Shown: positions 53,358 through 62,305, numbered from the stretch's first letter. The stretch: DNA of 64,000 bases from Nostoc linckia NIES-25 (GCF_002368035.1 NZ_AP018222.1:2830534-2894533); one strand, 5' to 3'. A program made the numbers and translations. Notes: a model not told the origin generated them from the letters alone.

Positions 53358-53571
53358 ATGATGCATTTGTCTTTTTTCGTTGGGATGAATCTGGAGATAT
53401 TCGCATGACATGAAAAAATTCTCCTAGTGCTTTTGCTTGCTCTTTACTAATTGCTCTTTTTTCGTTAACAACTTCTGAAACAACTCCTTTAAAACCAATA
53501 ATTCCTACTAAATCAGATTGTTTAATTTGCCTAATAGAAGGATTTTCCTCTGTTATCGGCGGTGGCTCGTA
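53341..53571 (-). pseudogene. higA: remnant of a HigA-type antitoxin
   Basis: On the minus strand the frame from 53571 reads YEPPPITEENPSIRQIKQSD, then LVGIIGFKGVVSEVVNEKR and AISKEQAKALGEFFHV. This matches the C-terminal HTH part of HigA antitoxins (COG5499 type). It has no start codon: a TGA lies directly upstream and the N-terminal two thirds are missing. The end after FFHV is also degraded. It overlaps the last 17 bases of the vapC remnant on the other strand. Confidence 0.75.
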
Positions 53572-53668
53572 TCATAACTTACCAAACAATTGTCAAGTTG
53601 ATTTTTTGGTCTTCATCACATCTTCTATAATTAATAAAATCTGCACACCTAATTTTAGGCATGAGACT

Positions 53669-56551
53669 GTGACCGAATCAGGAAACTACAAAGATACTGT
53701 AAACCTACCCAAGACTAACTTTGAGATGCGGGCAAACGCCATCAAGCGCGAACCGGAAATCCAAAAATTTTGGGAAGATAATAAGATTTACGATCGCCTC
53801 TCGCAAAACAACCCAGGCGAATTATTTATACTGCACGATGGGCCGCCCTACGCTAACGGCTCACTTCATACTGGTCATGCCTTAAATAAAATTCTTAAAG
53901 ATATTATTAATCGCTACCAACTCCTACAAGGGCGTAAAGTTCGCTACGTTCCTGGTTGGGATTGTCACGGATTGCCCATTGAGTTGAAAGTTCTGCAAAA
54001 CATGAAGTCAGCGGAACGGCAAAATTTAACGTCTTTGCAACTGAGACAAAAAGCCAAAGAATATGCCCTAGCTACGGTAAATGACCAACGCCAAAGTTTT
54101 AAAAGTTACGGTGTTTGGGGTGATTGGGAACATCCTTATTTGACGCTGAAGCCGGAATATGAAGCGGCGCAAATTAGCGTGTTTGGTCAAATGTTCTTAA
54201 AAGGCTACATCTATCGCGGTTTGAAGCCGGTTCACTGGAGTCCTAGCTCGAAAACTGCTTTGGCGGAGGCTGAGTTGGAATATCCGGAAGGTCACGTTTC
54301 TCGCAGTATTTATGCGGCGTTTCCGGTTACTAGTCTTGGAGAAGGCGTAAAATCGCTGCTGGGGGAATATTTGCCGGATTTGGGTGTGGCTGTGTGGACG
54401 ACTACGCCTTGGACGATTCCGGGGAATTTGGCGGTGGCGGTGAATGGGGAGTTGGATTATGTGGTGGTGGAGGTATCACGCAGAGACGCAGAGGCGCAGA
54501 GAGGTTTCAAGTACTTGATTGTGGCGGCGGAGTTGGTGGAGAGGTTGGCTGCAACGTTGGGTGTCGAGTTGACTGTGAAAGCTACGGTTAAGGGGAGGGA
54601 TTTAGAACATAGTAGTTATCGTCATCCTTTGTTTGACCGGGAAAGTCCGGTGGTTGTTGGTGGGGATTATATTACTACTGAGTCGGGTACTGGGTTGGTA
54701 CATACTGCTCCCGGCCACGGTCAAGAAGATTACATTGTTGGTCAGCGATATGGTTTGCCGATTCTTGCACCTGTGGATGATAACGGGAATTTTACTTCAG
54801 AGGCGGGAGAGTTTGCTGGGTTGAATGTGCTGGGTGATGGAAATCAAGCGGTGATTGATGCGTTGGCGCGTAAAGGTTCTTTGTTGAAAGAAGAACCTTA
54901 TCAGCACAAGTATCCTTATGATTGGCGGACGAAAAAGCCGACGATTTTCCGGGCTACGGAGCAATGGTTTGCTTCGGTGGAAGGATTTAGAGAAGAAGCA
55001 CTTAAGGCGATCGCCGCTGTAAAATGGATTCCAGCCCAAGGCGAAAATCGCATCACGCCAATGGTGGCGGAACGTTCTGATTGGTGTATCTCCCGTCAGC
55101 GTGTTTGGGGTGTACCGATTCCGGTTTTCTACGATGAAGCTACGGGGGAACCGCTGCTGAACGAGGAAACTATCAGCCATGTCCAAGGAATTATTGCCGA
55201 AAAAGGTTCCGATGCTTGGTGGGAACTTTCAATTGAAGAGTTATTGCCTGAATCCTATCGCCAAAATGGCAAGTCTTACCGCAGAGGTACAGACACAATG
55301 GATGTCTGGTTTGATTCTGGTTCATCTTGGGCAGCTGTAGCCAAACAACGTCCAGAGTTATGCTACCCCGCGGATATATACTTGGAAGGTTCCGACCAAC
55401 ACCGCGGTTGGTTCCAATCAAGTTTGCTTACTAGTGTGGCGGTTAATGACTGTGCGCCTTACAAAACTGTGTTGACTCACGGCTTTGCTTTGGACGAACA
55501 AGGACGGAAAATGAGTAAGTCTGAAGGTAATGTCGTTGACCCAAATACAATCATTCAAGGCGGGAAAAATCAAAAAGTAGAACCGCCTTATGGTGCAGAT
55601 GTATTGAGATTGTGGGTATCATCGGTAGACTACTCCGGCGATGTCCGCATTGGGAAAAACATCATTAAGCAACTCAATGATGTTAGAGGTAAGATTCGCA
55701 ATACAGCGCGGTTTTTGTTGGGTAGCCTTGATGACTTCAACCCCGAAACAGACGCAGTACCTTTTGAGGAATTGCCAGAACTTGACCGCTATATGCTGCA
55801 CCGCATCCTGGAAGTGTTCGAGGAAGTGACAGCAGCTTTTGAAAGTTTCCAATTCTTCCGCTTCTTCCAAACAGTGCAGAATTTCTGCGTGGTGGATTTA
55901 TCCAACTTTTATTTAGACGTTGCCAAAGATAGACTCTATATCAGTGCGCCAAATGCTTTTCGCCGTCGCAGTTGTCAAACAGTGCTGAAGATAGCTTTAG
56001 AGAATTTAGCACGAGCGATCGCTCCAGTATTATGCCACACCGCCGAGGATATCTGGCAATATCTCCCGTACAAAACGCCTTACAAATCAGTGTTTGAAGC
56101 TGGTTGGGTGCAAGTGGACGAAAAGTGGCGCAATGCAGAATTAGCTAAATCTTGGGAAGTATTGCGAAAACTCCGCACTGATGTCAACAAGGTGTTGGAA
56201 CAAGCCAGAATCGAAAAACTCATTGGTTCTTCCCTAGAAGCGAAAGCTTTAATTCACATCCCTAACAAACAGTTAGGCGATGCAATTCAAGCCTTTAACC
56301 CGGTTAGCGGTAACGGTATTGACGAACTGCGGTATTTATTGCTGACTTCCCAAGTGGAATTATTAGATTCTGCTGAAGCACTGCAACAAGTAAAATATAC
56401 AGCCCAGACCGAAGACTGGGTAATTGGTGTAGTGAATGCTGACGGCGAAAAATGCGATCGCTGTTGGAACTACTCCATCCACGTGGGAGAATCAAAGGAA
56501 CATCCGCTAATTTGCGAACGTTGCGTTGCGGCTTTAGCTGGAGAGTTTTAA
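53669..56551 (+). CDS. ileS: isoleucyl-tRNA synthetase
   Basis: IleS charges tRNA-Ile. I choose the GTG at 53669 (MTESGNYKDTVNLPKTNF, 960 residues), which matches the cyanobacterial N-terminus; the open frame extends 21 codons upstream without family resemblance. Class I motifs are HTGH in PPYANGSLHTGHALN (HIGH variant) and KMSKS in GRKMSKSEGNVV. The editing domain lies between, and the C-terminus has the zinc pattern CDRCWNY...CERC. Near residues 270-277 a dispersed repeat appears in frame (RRDAEAQRG). Monocistronic. Confidence 0.97.
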   Translation: MTESGNYKDTVNLPKTNFEMRANAIKREPEIQKFWEDNKIYDRLSQNNPGELFILHDGPPYANGSLHTGHALNKILKDIINRYQLLQGRKVRYVPGWDCHGLPIELKVLQNMKSAERQNLTSLQLRQKAKEYALATVNDQRQSFKSYGVWGDWEHPYLTLKPEYEAAQISVFGQMFLKGYIYRGLKPVHWSPSSKTALAEAELEYPEGHVSRSIYAAFPVTSLGEGVKSLLGEYLPDLGVAVWTTTPWTIPGNLAVAVNGELDYVVVEVSRRDAEAQRGFKYLIVAAELVERLAATLGVELTVKATVKGRDLEHSSYRHPLFDRESPVVVGGDYITTESGTGLVHTAPGHGQEDYIVGQRYGLPILAPVDDNGNFTSEAGEFAGLNVLGDGNQAVIDALARKGSLLKEEPYQHKYPYDWRTKKPTIFRATEQWFASVEGFREEALKAIAAVKWIPAQGENRITPMVAERSDWCISRQRVWGVPIPVFYDEATGEPLLNEETISHVQGIIAEKGSDAWWELSIEELLPESYRQNGKSYRRGTDTMDVWFDSGSSWAAVAKQRPELCYPADIYLEGSDQHRGWFQSSLLTSVAVNDCAPYKTVLTHGFALDEQGRKMSKSEGNVVDPNTIIQGGKNQKVEPPYGADVLRLWVSSVDYSGDVRIGKNIIKQLNDVRGKIRNTARFLLGSLDDFNPETDAVPFEELPELDRYMLHRILEVFEEVTAAFESFQFFRFFQTVQNFCVVDLSNFYLDVAKDRLYISAPNAFRRRSCQTVLKIALENLARAIAPVLCHTAEDIWQYLPYKTPYKSVFEAGWVQVDEKWRNAELAKSWEVLRKLRTDVNKVLEQARIEKLIGSSLEAKALIHIPNKQLGDAIQAFNPVSGNGIDELRYLLLTSQVELLDSAEALQQVKYTAQTEDWVIGVVNADGEKCDRCWNYSIHVGESKEHPLICERCVAALAGEF
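54476..54504. repeat. dispersed GACGCAGAG repeat embedded in ileS
   Basis: TCACGCAGAGACGCAGAG followed by GCGCAGAGAGG lies in the coding sequence of ileS. The first 18 bases equal 18943-18960, an intergenic repeat. It encodes SRRDAEAQRG inside the editing domain region. Confidence 0.8.
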
Positions 56552-56576
56552 CAAGTTAACTGTCAAACGTTTTCGC

Positions 56577-56807
56577 GTAGGGGCAGGGCAATGCCCATAC
56601 GTGTCAACTTAACGTGAAACGCTGGTGAAAACGCGATCGGCGAGTTCTACTCATTTACCATCAAGATCCGCGTTACCCCACCCCGGTTTAGCTGGCGCAA
56701 AACCTCCCCTCCCCTTGGCAAGGGGAGGGGCTGGGGGTGGGGTAAAATGCCTGTGGGATAAGCGTTTGAGCTTAAGTTGACACCAATGGGCAATGCCGTG
56801 CCCCTAC
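56577..56807. mobile_element. 231-bp MITE-like element, copy 2 (inverted relative to copy 1)
   Basis: The ends are inverted repeats: GTAGGGGCAGGGCAATGCCC at the left and, in reverse complement, GTAGGGGCACGGCATTGCCC at the right, both continuing into GTGTCAACTTAA. The interior matches the reverse complement of 34973-35206, including GTTCTACTCATTTACCATCA and the CCCCTCCCCTTGGCAAGGGG palindrome. It begins 25 bp after the ileS stop and may act as its 3' end. Confidence 0.85.
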
Positions 56808-56842
56808 CAACGTATTTGTATCATAATTAAAGTGAAGCACTA

Positions 56843-57238
56843 TTAATCAGTGGTTTTTGCGTTCTGACTTGATTTTTGATCGGAATTTTTCAAACGTGTC
56901 GCCTGACTTTTGCGGATGCGATCGCTTTTGCGAACAGCACCCGCCATTTCATATTCACGGCTGTCTTTGCCGTATTTGAAAGCAACACCAATCAGCATTT
57001 TTTCAATGAGATCGTTTAAGTTTTTGTCTAATTCATCCATTTCAGTTCTAGAAGAATTAATTACCGCTAAAGCAGTATTATAAGCATCTATCTTGCTACG
57101 GTACTGCTCAATTAGTTGTGTCACATTTTGCAAGTTGCGAATATCCCCAAAATCCATACTAGGATCGATCGCTTTAAATCCCGCCACTCTTAATTCAGCT
57201 TTTTCTAAAACGCGGTATGTACGTTTTTGACTAGCCAT
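56843..57238 (-). CDS. hypothetical helical protein, 131 residues
   Basis: The product begins MASQKRTYRVLEKAELRVAG and is largely helical with a coiled-coil-like middle (LIEQYRSKIDAYNTALAVIN, DKNLNDLIEKMLIGVAFKYG) and a basic, Ser/Lys/Gln-rich tail. No signal peptide or membrane segment is present. I do not recognise a characterised family; similar short proteins are scattered in cyanobacteria. ATG start at 57238. Confidence 0.75.
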   Translation of the reverse strand: MASQKRTYRVLEKAELRVAGFKAIDPSMDFGDIRNLQNVTQLIEQYRSKIDAYNTALAVINSSRTEMDELDKNLNDLIEKMLIGVAFKYGKDSREYEMAGAVRKSDRIRKSQATRLKNSDQKSSQNAKTTD

Positions 57239-57363
57239 AATGTATCCTTTTTATTTTGCTTTAGAGCTAGTTTGGCTTACTAAAGCTGTATTTTAGTTCA
57301 GTGTATTACTCATAAAAAGTATTTATTAATACTAAAAATTAAGTATTTAACGCGAAGATTATG

Positions 57364-57510
57364 AGTTTGTTGATGAAAAGCATGTGTTTGTTGACGAAAA
57401 GCATGTGTTTGTTGATGAAAGGCATGTGTTTGTTGATGAAACGCATGTGTTTGTTGATGAAAAACATGTGTTTGTTGATGAAAAGCATGTGTTTGTTGAT
57501 GAAACGCATA
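57364..57510. repeat. seven-unit 21-bp tandem repeat
   Basis: Units of GTGTTTGTTGATGAAAAGCAT repeat seven times with few changes. All frames of the unit lack stops on one or both strands, giving heptad frames (FVDEKHV on plus, CFSSTNT on minus) that I regard as artefacts. It shares the 21-bp period, not the sequence, with the array at 43942. Confidence 0.88.
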
Positions 57511-57543
57511 ATTTTATAGTTAAAGCTAGTAGTAGCGTGACCG

Positions 57544-57651
57544 GGCTAAAATATTGCATTAGTAAACTCTTGTGGGGTGGGCATCCTGCCCGCCCGTCTG
57601 TGGCGGGTAAGATACCCGCCCCACAAGAAAATTTATTGCAACATTTTAGTC
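57544..57651. mobile_element. 108-bp MITE-like element with nested palindrome
   Basis: GGCTAAAATATTGCA at the left and TGCAACATTTTAGTC at the right are inverted repeats. Inside is a second inverted pair, CTTGTGGGG...CCCCACAAG, around GC-rich GGGCATCCTGCCCGCCC and GGCGGGTAAGATACCCGCC segments. The sequence at the window's right edge (63965-63994, GTAGCGTCGCAAGGCTAAAA) looks like the start of another copy. Confidence 0.78.
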
Positions 57652-57693
57652 TTGTCAGTTCACTACATTTATCCTTAACCCAAGCGTATTGCT

Positions 57694-58671
57694 CTACATA
57701 GCACCAAAAGTAACGCCCTGTTGTTTGAGCCACTTCCGGTATGCAATAGAATAGCGATCGCTCGTTAAATGTACTTCTGCTTGCAAATCCAAAGGTAAGC
57801 GTCGGGGTTGCTGGGACTCGACAATGGCAATATCTTGACTTGCAACTTGATTTTGAATATCTAGGTACAGTTCCACTGGAAGTTCCCGGCCGCCCTTTAC
57901 CATTAACCAGTATTGCGCCACGCACTCATCTTCATCGATTGGCGTAATTGTATAGAAAATATTTAAACGATGTTCTCCAGGCCCGAGTTTAAAGTATGCC
58001 ACTAGCGGACGGAAGATGCGGTAATCGTAAGTGTTGAAAATCAGCGGTGCTTCTTTAGGGTTGCGCGAATTAAAATCTAGTTCCCACAAACCACATTTGA
58101 AACTAATTCCATCGGGAAGAGACTCTAATTCATAGTGCGTCAACTCAGGACGACTGGCGTGGGCAAATAATCCTGAATGCAGAATTGGGAAGTGTGCCGG
58201 ATCGATGAAATTTTCCAGCGCCCGCAGAGGGCTAGAGTGATAGTGGTAGGGGCCGCAGAAAATCCTGCGATACACCGGATTATCCCATTCAGAAAACGGA
58301 GGGATATCTTGTTTTGGCGTTCCTAAGCAAACCCACAGCAGATCGTAACGCTCTCGAACGTGGTAAGTTTTAACACAAGCTTGTGCGGGAGGCGATTGCT
58401 CTGGATTCGCCGGAACTAGTACGCATTTGCCCTCGCTGTTAAAAGCTAAACCGTGGTAGGGACAAACAAGGGTATCTTTATTGACATATCCTAGAGAAAG
58501 ACGAGCGCCACGATGAGGGCAAAGGTCTTGCCAAGCTAAGACTTTTTCGCCATTATGCCAGAGTACTAGATCTGAGCCTAATAAGCGTTTGTGCAGAACT
58601 GTTCCAGGTTGGAGGTCTTGCGATCGCCCTATTACATGCCAATCATTGAGCAAAATCTGGTCTTGCACCAT
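57694..58671 (-). CDS. Rieske [2Fe-2S] non-heme iron oxygenase
   Basis: The 325-residue product has an N-terminal Rieske domain, CPHRGARLSLGYVNKDTLVC then PYHGLAF (CxH...CxxH), that binds a [2Fe-2S] cluster. The catalytic domain shows the mononuclear iron ligands in ENFIDPAHFPILHSG. It resembles the PaO/vanillate demethylase-like group of cyanobacteria, which act on pigments or aromatic compounds; substrate unknown. Start ATG at 58671 (MVQDQILLNDWHVIGRS) is preferred to a GTG four codons upstream. No reductase partner is adjacent; a ferredoxin presumably supplies electrons. Confidence 0.92.
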   Translation of the reverse strand: MVQDQILLNDWHVIGRSQDLQPGTVLHKRLLGSDLVLWHNGEKVLAWQDLCPHRGARLSLGYVNKDTLVCPYHGLAFNSEGKCVLVPANPEQSPPAQACVKTYHVRERYDLLWVCLGTPKQDIPPFSEWDNPVYRRIFCGPYHYHSSPLRALENFIDPAHFPILHSGLFAHASRPELTHYELESLPDGISFKCGLWELDFNSRNPKEAPLIFNTYDYRIFRPLVAYFKLGPGEHRLNIFYTITPIDEDECVAQYWLMVKGGRELPVELYLDIQNQVASQDIAIVESQQPRRLPLDLQAEVHLTSDRYSIAYRKWLKQQGVTFGAM

Positions 58672-58993
58672 GAGTATCGCCACCCATCAGTCAAATACCT
58701 ATATCTTAATCATCCTCTGGAAAAGCCATCAAAGGATTTATTAACAGATGTTAAGGCGATCGCAAGTTAAGCATTTAACTCGTTTGTTGTTGGCTCAATG
58801 CTGTTTTCGTCAGCCACAGTTAATTAATAGTTAGGCTAAAGCCGTAAGACACCGCGAAACACTCAAAAAAAGAATAAATGAAACGCAGCGTCATACTAAA
58901 ATCTTGAAATATCTAAATTTTGAACTTAATGGCGGAATTTAGAACAAAGGCGGTGTGTTAATTTAGATAGCAAACACATAGTCAAAGTAGGAA
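58672..58993. promoter_or_regulatory. divergent spacer of Rieske and STAND genes
   Basis: 322 bp with promoters for both flanking genes. A short GTTGGCTCAATGCTGTTTTC region and AT-rich tail are seen, but no repeat or gene. Confidence 0.4.
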
Positions 58994-59428
58994 ATGGAAC
59001 CTTTAACTACTGCGGCAATCGCTGTTGGCACTATAATTGCCACTAAAGCCTTAGAAAAAACAACCGAAAAGGTCACAGAAAATTTATTAGATAAGACTGG
59101 TAACTTTCTCGTCACCTTGAAAAAACAGTCTCCCCAGACTGTAGTGGCGATAGAGAAAGCACCAGACCAACCACTTGATTATGGCAAAGCTGTATTAGAA
59201 GTGGAATCAGCGGCTAAAGCTAACCTTGAAGTGGCACAAGCTATAGAAGAATTGGCACAAGCAGCGAAAGCGGAACCGCTACCCAATTTGGCTGAAGTTC
59301 TTCAAAATATAGCAGAAGCACTTAAATCACAATCTCCAACGAATCAAATTAGAATTGAGACAATCGAAAAAATTGTTAATTTTGCTCAGAGAGATATTAA
59401 TGTAGAAACGCAAAATATCAATATTTGA
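58994..59428 (+). CDS. N-terminal helical part of a STAND protein (ends at TGA)
   Basis: The 144-residue product begins MEPLTTAAIAVGTIIATKAL and is an Ala/Glu-rich helical domain with a hydrophobic start and a polar C-terminus (INVETQNINI). This domain type usually forms the N-terminus of cyanobacterial NB-ARC/TPR proteins. The TGA at 59426-59428 is in the same frame as the downstream NB-ARC gene: past it the frame stays open (LKSSERERTKL ... YRGSVNFVGRETEL) into 59531. So it is either half of a broken gene or a separate small protein. A standalone effector is a less likely option. Confidence 0.75.
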   Translation: MEPLTTAAIAVGTIIATKALEKTTEKVTENLLDKTGNFLVTLKKQSPQTVVAIEKAPDQPLDYGKAVLEVESAAKANLEVAQAIEELAQAAKAEPLPNLAEVLQNIAEALKSQSPTNQIRIETIEKIVNFAQRDINVETQNINI

Positions 59429-62305
59429 CTGAAGTCGTCCGAACGGGAACGGACAAAGTTAACTCCCACAAAATATATTCGTTATCGCGGTTCCGTCAAC
59501 TTCGTCGGGCGAGAAACAGAACTGACAATAATGCATGAAGACTTACAGCGCGAAAATTATGTAGCAATAGCGGGAATGGGCGGCGTGGGCAAAACTGAAT
59601 TAGCTACCCAATACGCCAAAAAATATGAACAATATTATGGGGGAATTGCTTGGTTTAACGACAGAGAAACCAATCTCGCCGCCGAAGTTTTAGAGTTTTT
59701 CTCATTGCAGTTCGGTTTGGAGATTCCCCAAGAATTAGGAGACAAACGTTTAAACCTTCAAGAACAAGTCGCCTGGTGTTGGTCTAAATATCCTAACTCT
59801 AACTTGCCGATTTTAATCGTCTTCGATGACGTAACTGATTTAGACAACCTCCGCCAAGTTGTTCCTAACGATAACCGTTTCCGAATCTTAATTACAACTC
59901 GACTGCGGCATTTAGACCCAAATTTTATTCAAGAAATTTCCTTAGATGTTCTCTCGCCGCAAAAAGAACCAGGCAAAGCTTTAGAACTGTTAAAACGACT
60001 GTTGGGGGAAAAAGATAAGCGAGTTGAAAATCAACCACAAGCCGCAACACAAATATGTGAATGTCTAGAATATTTGCCCTTGGGCATAGAATTAGTGGGA
60101 GGCTATTTGCTAGGCGACCCGCAAATATCTTTAGATATAATGTTTGGGCGATTGCAAGAACGTAAATTAGCAGAAGCAGCTTTACAAGACCGGGAAACCA
60201 TCAATTCAACTCAACTAGGAGTCAAAGCCGCCTTTGCTTTAACTTGGGAAGAACTCGACCCCCTGGCGCAACAACTAGGAAGATTTTTGAGTTTATTTGC
60301 TCCCCAACAGATTCTTTGGGATTTGGTGATTTGGGTAGCGATAGGTGGAGAAGAAGGAGAAAATCAGGAAGAAAGACAGCTAACTTGGTCACAAAATGAA
60401 TTAAACGAAGCTAAAAAGCAACTCTACGGGCGCAACTTGCTGCAACTCTTAGAAGAGAGAGAAGGATGTTATAAAATTCATGCTTTAGTGCGGTGGTTTT
60501 TGCAAGAGCAGTTAGCGACCTCTGGCGAGATGAAATCAGTTTTGGAAACAACTTTCGCCACCGCGATGATAAGTTTTGCCCAAATACTTCCTAATTCTCC
60601 CACTTCTGAGCAGATTGAAAACCTCAGAGATATTGTTCCCCATCTCGAAGACTTGGGAAACCGTTTAATTGCAGAGATAAAAAAAGTAAAAGAGGTACAG
60701 ATAATTTCTCCAGCATCAGTTCCCAACAATCAAGTAATTTGGATATTTGAGGGAATAGGAAGATTTTACGTAGGACAGGGATTATATAAATTAACAGAAC
60801 CTTGGCGTGAGCAATGCCTAAATGTTTGCCAAGCTCTATTTACTGGCGACCATCCCGATGTGGCTAGTAGCTTGAAAAATTTAGCAGTACTCTACGATAG
60901 CCTTGGGCGGTACAGCGATGCCGAACGTCTGTACTTTGATGCCCTAGCTATGAGAAAGCGCCTGTTCCCTGGCGACCATCCCGATGTGGCTGGTAGCTTG
61001 GAAAATTTAGCTTTACTCTACAAAAGCCAAAGGCGGTACAGCGATGCCGAACCTCTCTTAATTGAAGCCCTGGCAATGACAAAGCGCCTGTTTACGGCAA
61101 TGACAAAGCACCTGTTTACTGGTGACCATCCCGATGTGGCTACTAGCTTGGACAATTTAGCAGGACTCTACCTGCACCAAGGGCAGTACAGCGATGCCGA
61201 ACCTCTCTACATTGATGCCCTAGCAATGAGAAAGCGCCTGTTTCCTGGCGACCATCCCAATGTAGCTACTAGCTTGAACAATTTAGCTTTACTTTACAAT
61301 ATCCAAGGGCGGTACAGCGATGCCGAACCTCTCTACATTGATGCCCTGGCAATGACAAAGCGCCTGTTTACTGGCGACCATCCCGATGTGGCTACTAGCT
61401 TGAACCATTTAGCTTTACTCTACCTGTGCCAAGGGCGGTACAACGATGCCGAACCTCTCTACATTGATGCCCTGGCAATGACAAAGCGCCTGTTTCCTGG
61501 CGGCCATCCCAATGTCGCTAGTAGCTTGAACAATTTAGCTGAACTCTACCGAAACCAAGGGCGGTACAGCGATACCGAACCTCTCTACATTGATGCCCTG
61601 GCAATGACAAAGCGCCTGTATCCTGGCGATCATCCCAATGTGGCTAATAGCTTGAACAATTTAGCTTTTCTCTACCTGTCCCAAGGGCGGTACAGCGATG
61701 CCGAACCTCTTTTAATTGAAGCCCTAGCAATGACAAAGCGCCTGTTTACTGGCGACCATCCCGATGTGGTATTAAGCTTGAACAATTTAGCTTTACTCTA
61801 CCTGTCCCAAGGGCGGTACAGTGATGCCGAAACTATTTTAATTGAAGCCCTAGCAATGACAAAGCGCCCGTTTATTGGCGACCATCCCGATGTGGCATTA
61901 AGCTTGAACGATTTAGCTTTGCTCTACAATAGCCTTGGGCGTTACAGCGATGCCGAACCTCTGTACATTGATGCCCTGGCAATGAGAAAGCGCCTGTATC
62001 CTGGCGGCCATCCCGATGTGGCTAGTAGCTTGAACAATTTAGCAGCACTCTACGATAGCCTTGGGCGGTACAACGATGCCGAACCTCTCTACATTGATGC
62101 CCTGGTAATGTGTCAACGGGTATTAGGCGTTAATCATCCTTCTACGGTGACAGTTCAAAAAAATCTAGCAATTCTGCAACAGCAGTTAACTCCCCGTGCA
62201 GTCTGGATGCGTCGCTTAGGTTATCTTCTGCAAATCTTGTTAGCGATATTAATTCTACCGTTTTACCTACTATGGCGATTAGCTAAAAAATTAATTCGTA
62301 ATTAA
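59429..62305 (+). CDS. NB-ARC / TPR STAND ATPase (downstream part of interrupted frame)
   Basis: From the TGA on, the frame reads through NFVGRETEL (the VGR motif of NB-ARC), which lies before the first ATG at 59531. Then come P-loop GMGGVGKT, Walker B PILIVFDDV, RILITTRL and CLEYLPLGIEL, a winged-helix region, and ten 42-residue kinesin-light-chain-like TPR units (GDHPDVATSLNNLALLYLSQ then GRYSDAEPLYIDALAMTKRL). A membrane helix follows near the end (LLQILLAILILPFYLLW). From ATG 59531 the product would be 924 residues but would lack the VGR motif. Such proteins are signalling ATPases; the ligand is unknown. Confidence 0.85.
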   Translation: MKSSERERTKLTPTKYIRYRGSVNFVGRETELTIMHEDLQRENYVAIAGMGGVGKTELATQYAKKYEQYYGGIAWFNDRETNLAAEVLEFFSLQFGLEIPQELGDKRLNLQEQVAWCWSKYPNSNLPILIVFDDVTDLDNLRQVVPNDNRFRILITTRLRHLDPNFIQEISLDVLSPQKEPGKALELLKRLLGEKDKRVENQPQAATQICECLEYLPLGIELVGGYLLGDPQISLDIMFGRLQERKLAEAALQDRETINSTQLGVKAAFALTWEELDPLAQQLGRFLSLFAPQQILWDLVIWVAIGGEEGENQEERQLTWSQNELNEAKKQLYGRNLLQLLEEREGCYKIHALVRWFLQEQLATSGEMKSVLETTFATAMISFAQILPNSPTSEQIENLRDIVPHLEDLGNRLIAEIKKVKEVQIISPASVPNNQVIWIFEGIGRFYVGQGLYKLTEPWREQCLNVCQALFTGDHPDVASSLKNLAVLYDSLGRYSDAERLYFDALAMRKRLFPGDHPDVAGSLENLALLYKSQRRYSDAEPLLIEALAMTKRLFTAMTKHLFTGDHPDVATSLDNLAGLYLHQGQYSDAEPLYIDALAMRKRLFPGDHPNVATSLNNLALLYNIQGRYSDAEPLYIDALAMTKRLFTGDHPDVATSLNHLALLYLCQGRYNDAEPLYIDALAMTKRLFPGGHPNVASSLNNLAELYRNQGRYSDTEPLYIDALAMTKRLYPGDHPNVANSLNNLAFLYLSQGRYSDAEPLLIEALAMTKRLFTGDHPDVVLSLNNLALLYLSQGRYSDAETILIEALAMTKRPFIGDHPDVALSLNDLALLYNSLGRYSDAEPLYIDALAMRKRLYPGGHPDVASSLNNLAALYDSLGRYNDAEPLYIDALVMCQRVLGVNHPSTVTVQKNLAILQQQLTPRAVWMRRLGYLLQILLAILILPFYLLWRLAKKLIRN
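61072..61119 (+). repeat. 24-bp direct duplication inside the TPR region
   Basis: GGCAATGACAAAGCGCCTGT and TTAC are followed at once by a second copy with one change (GCG to GCA). It adds eight residues (AMTKHLFT) between two TPR units and looks like recent slippage. Confidence 0.9.

Noticed and set aside
57359..57925. 188-codon minus frame and 105-codon plus frame over the second 21-bp array
   Set aside because: Explained by repeat periodicity and overlap with the Rieske gene and a MITE-like element.
59531..62305. Treating the ATG at 59531 as a normal start of a complete NB-ARC protein
   Set aside because: The conserved VGRETEL segment lies upstream of this ATG in the same open frame, so the ATG start would cut a needed part of the nucleotide-binding site.
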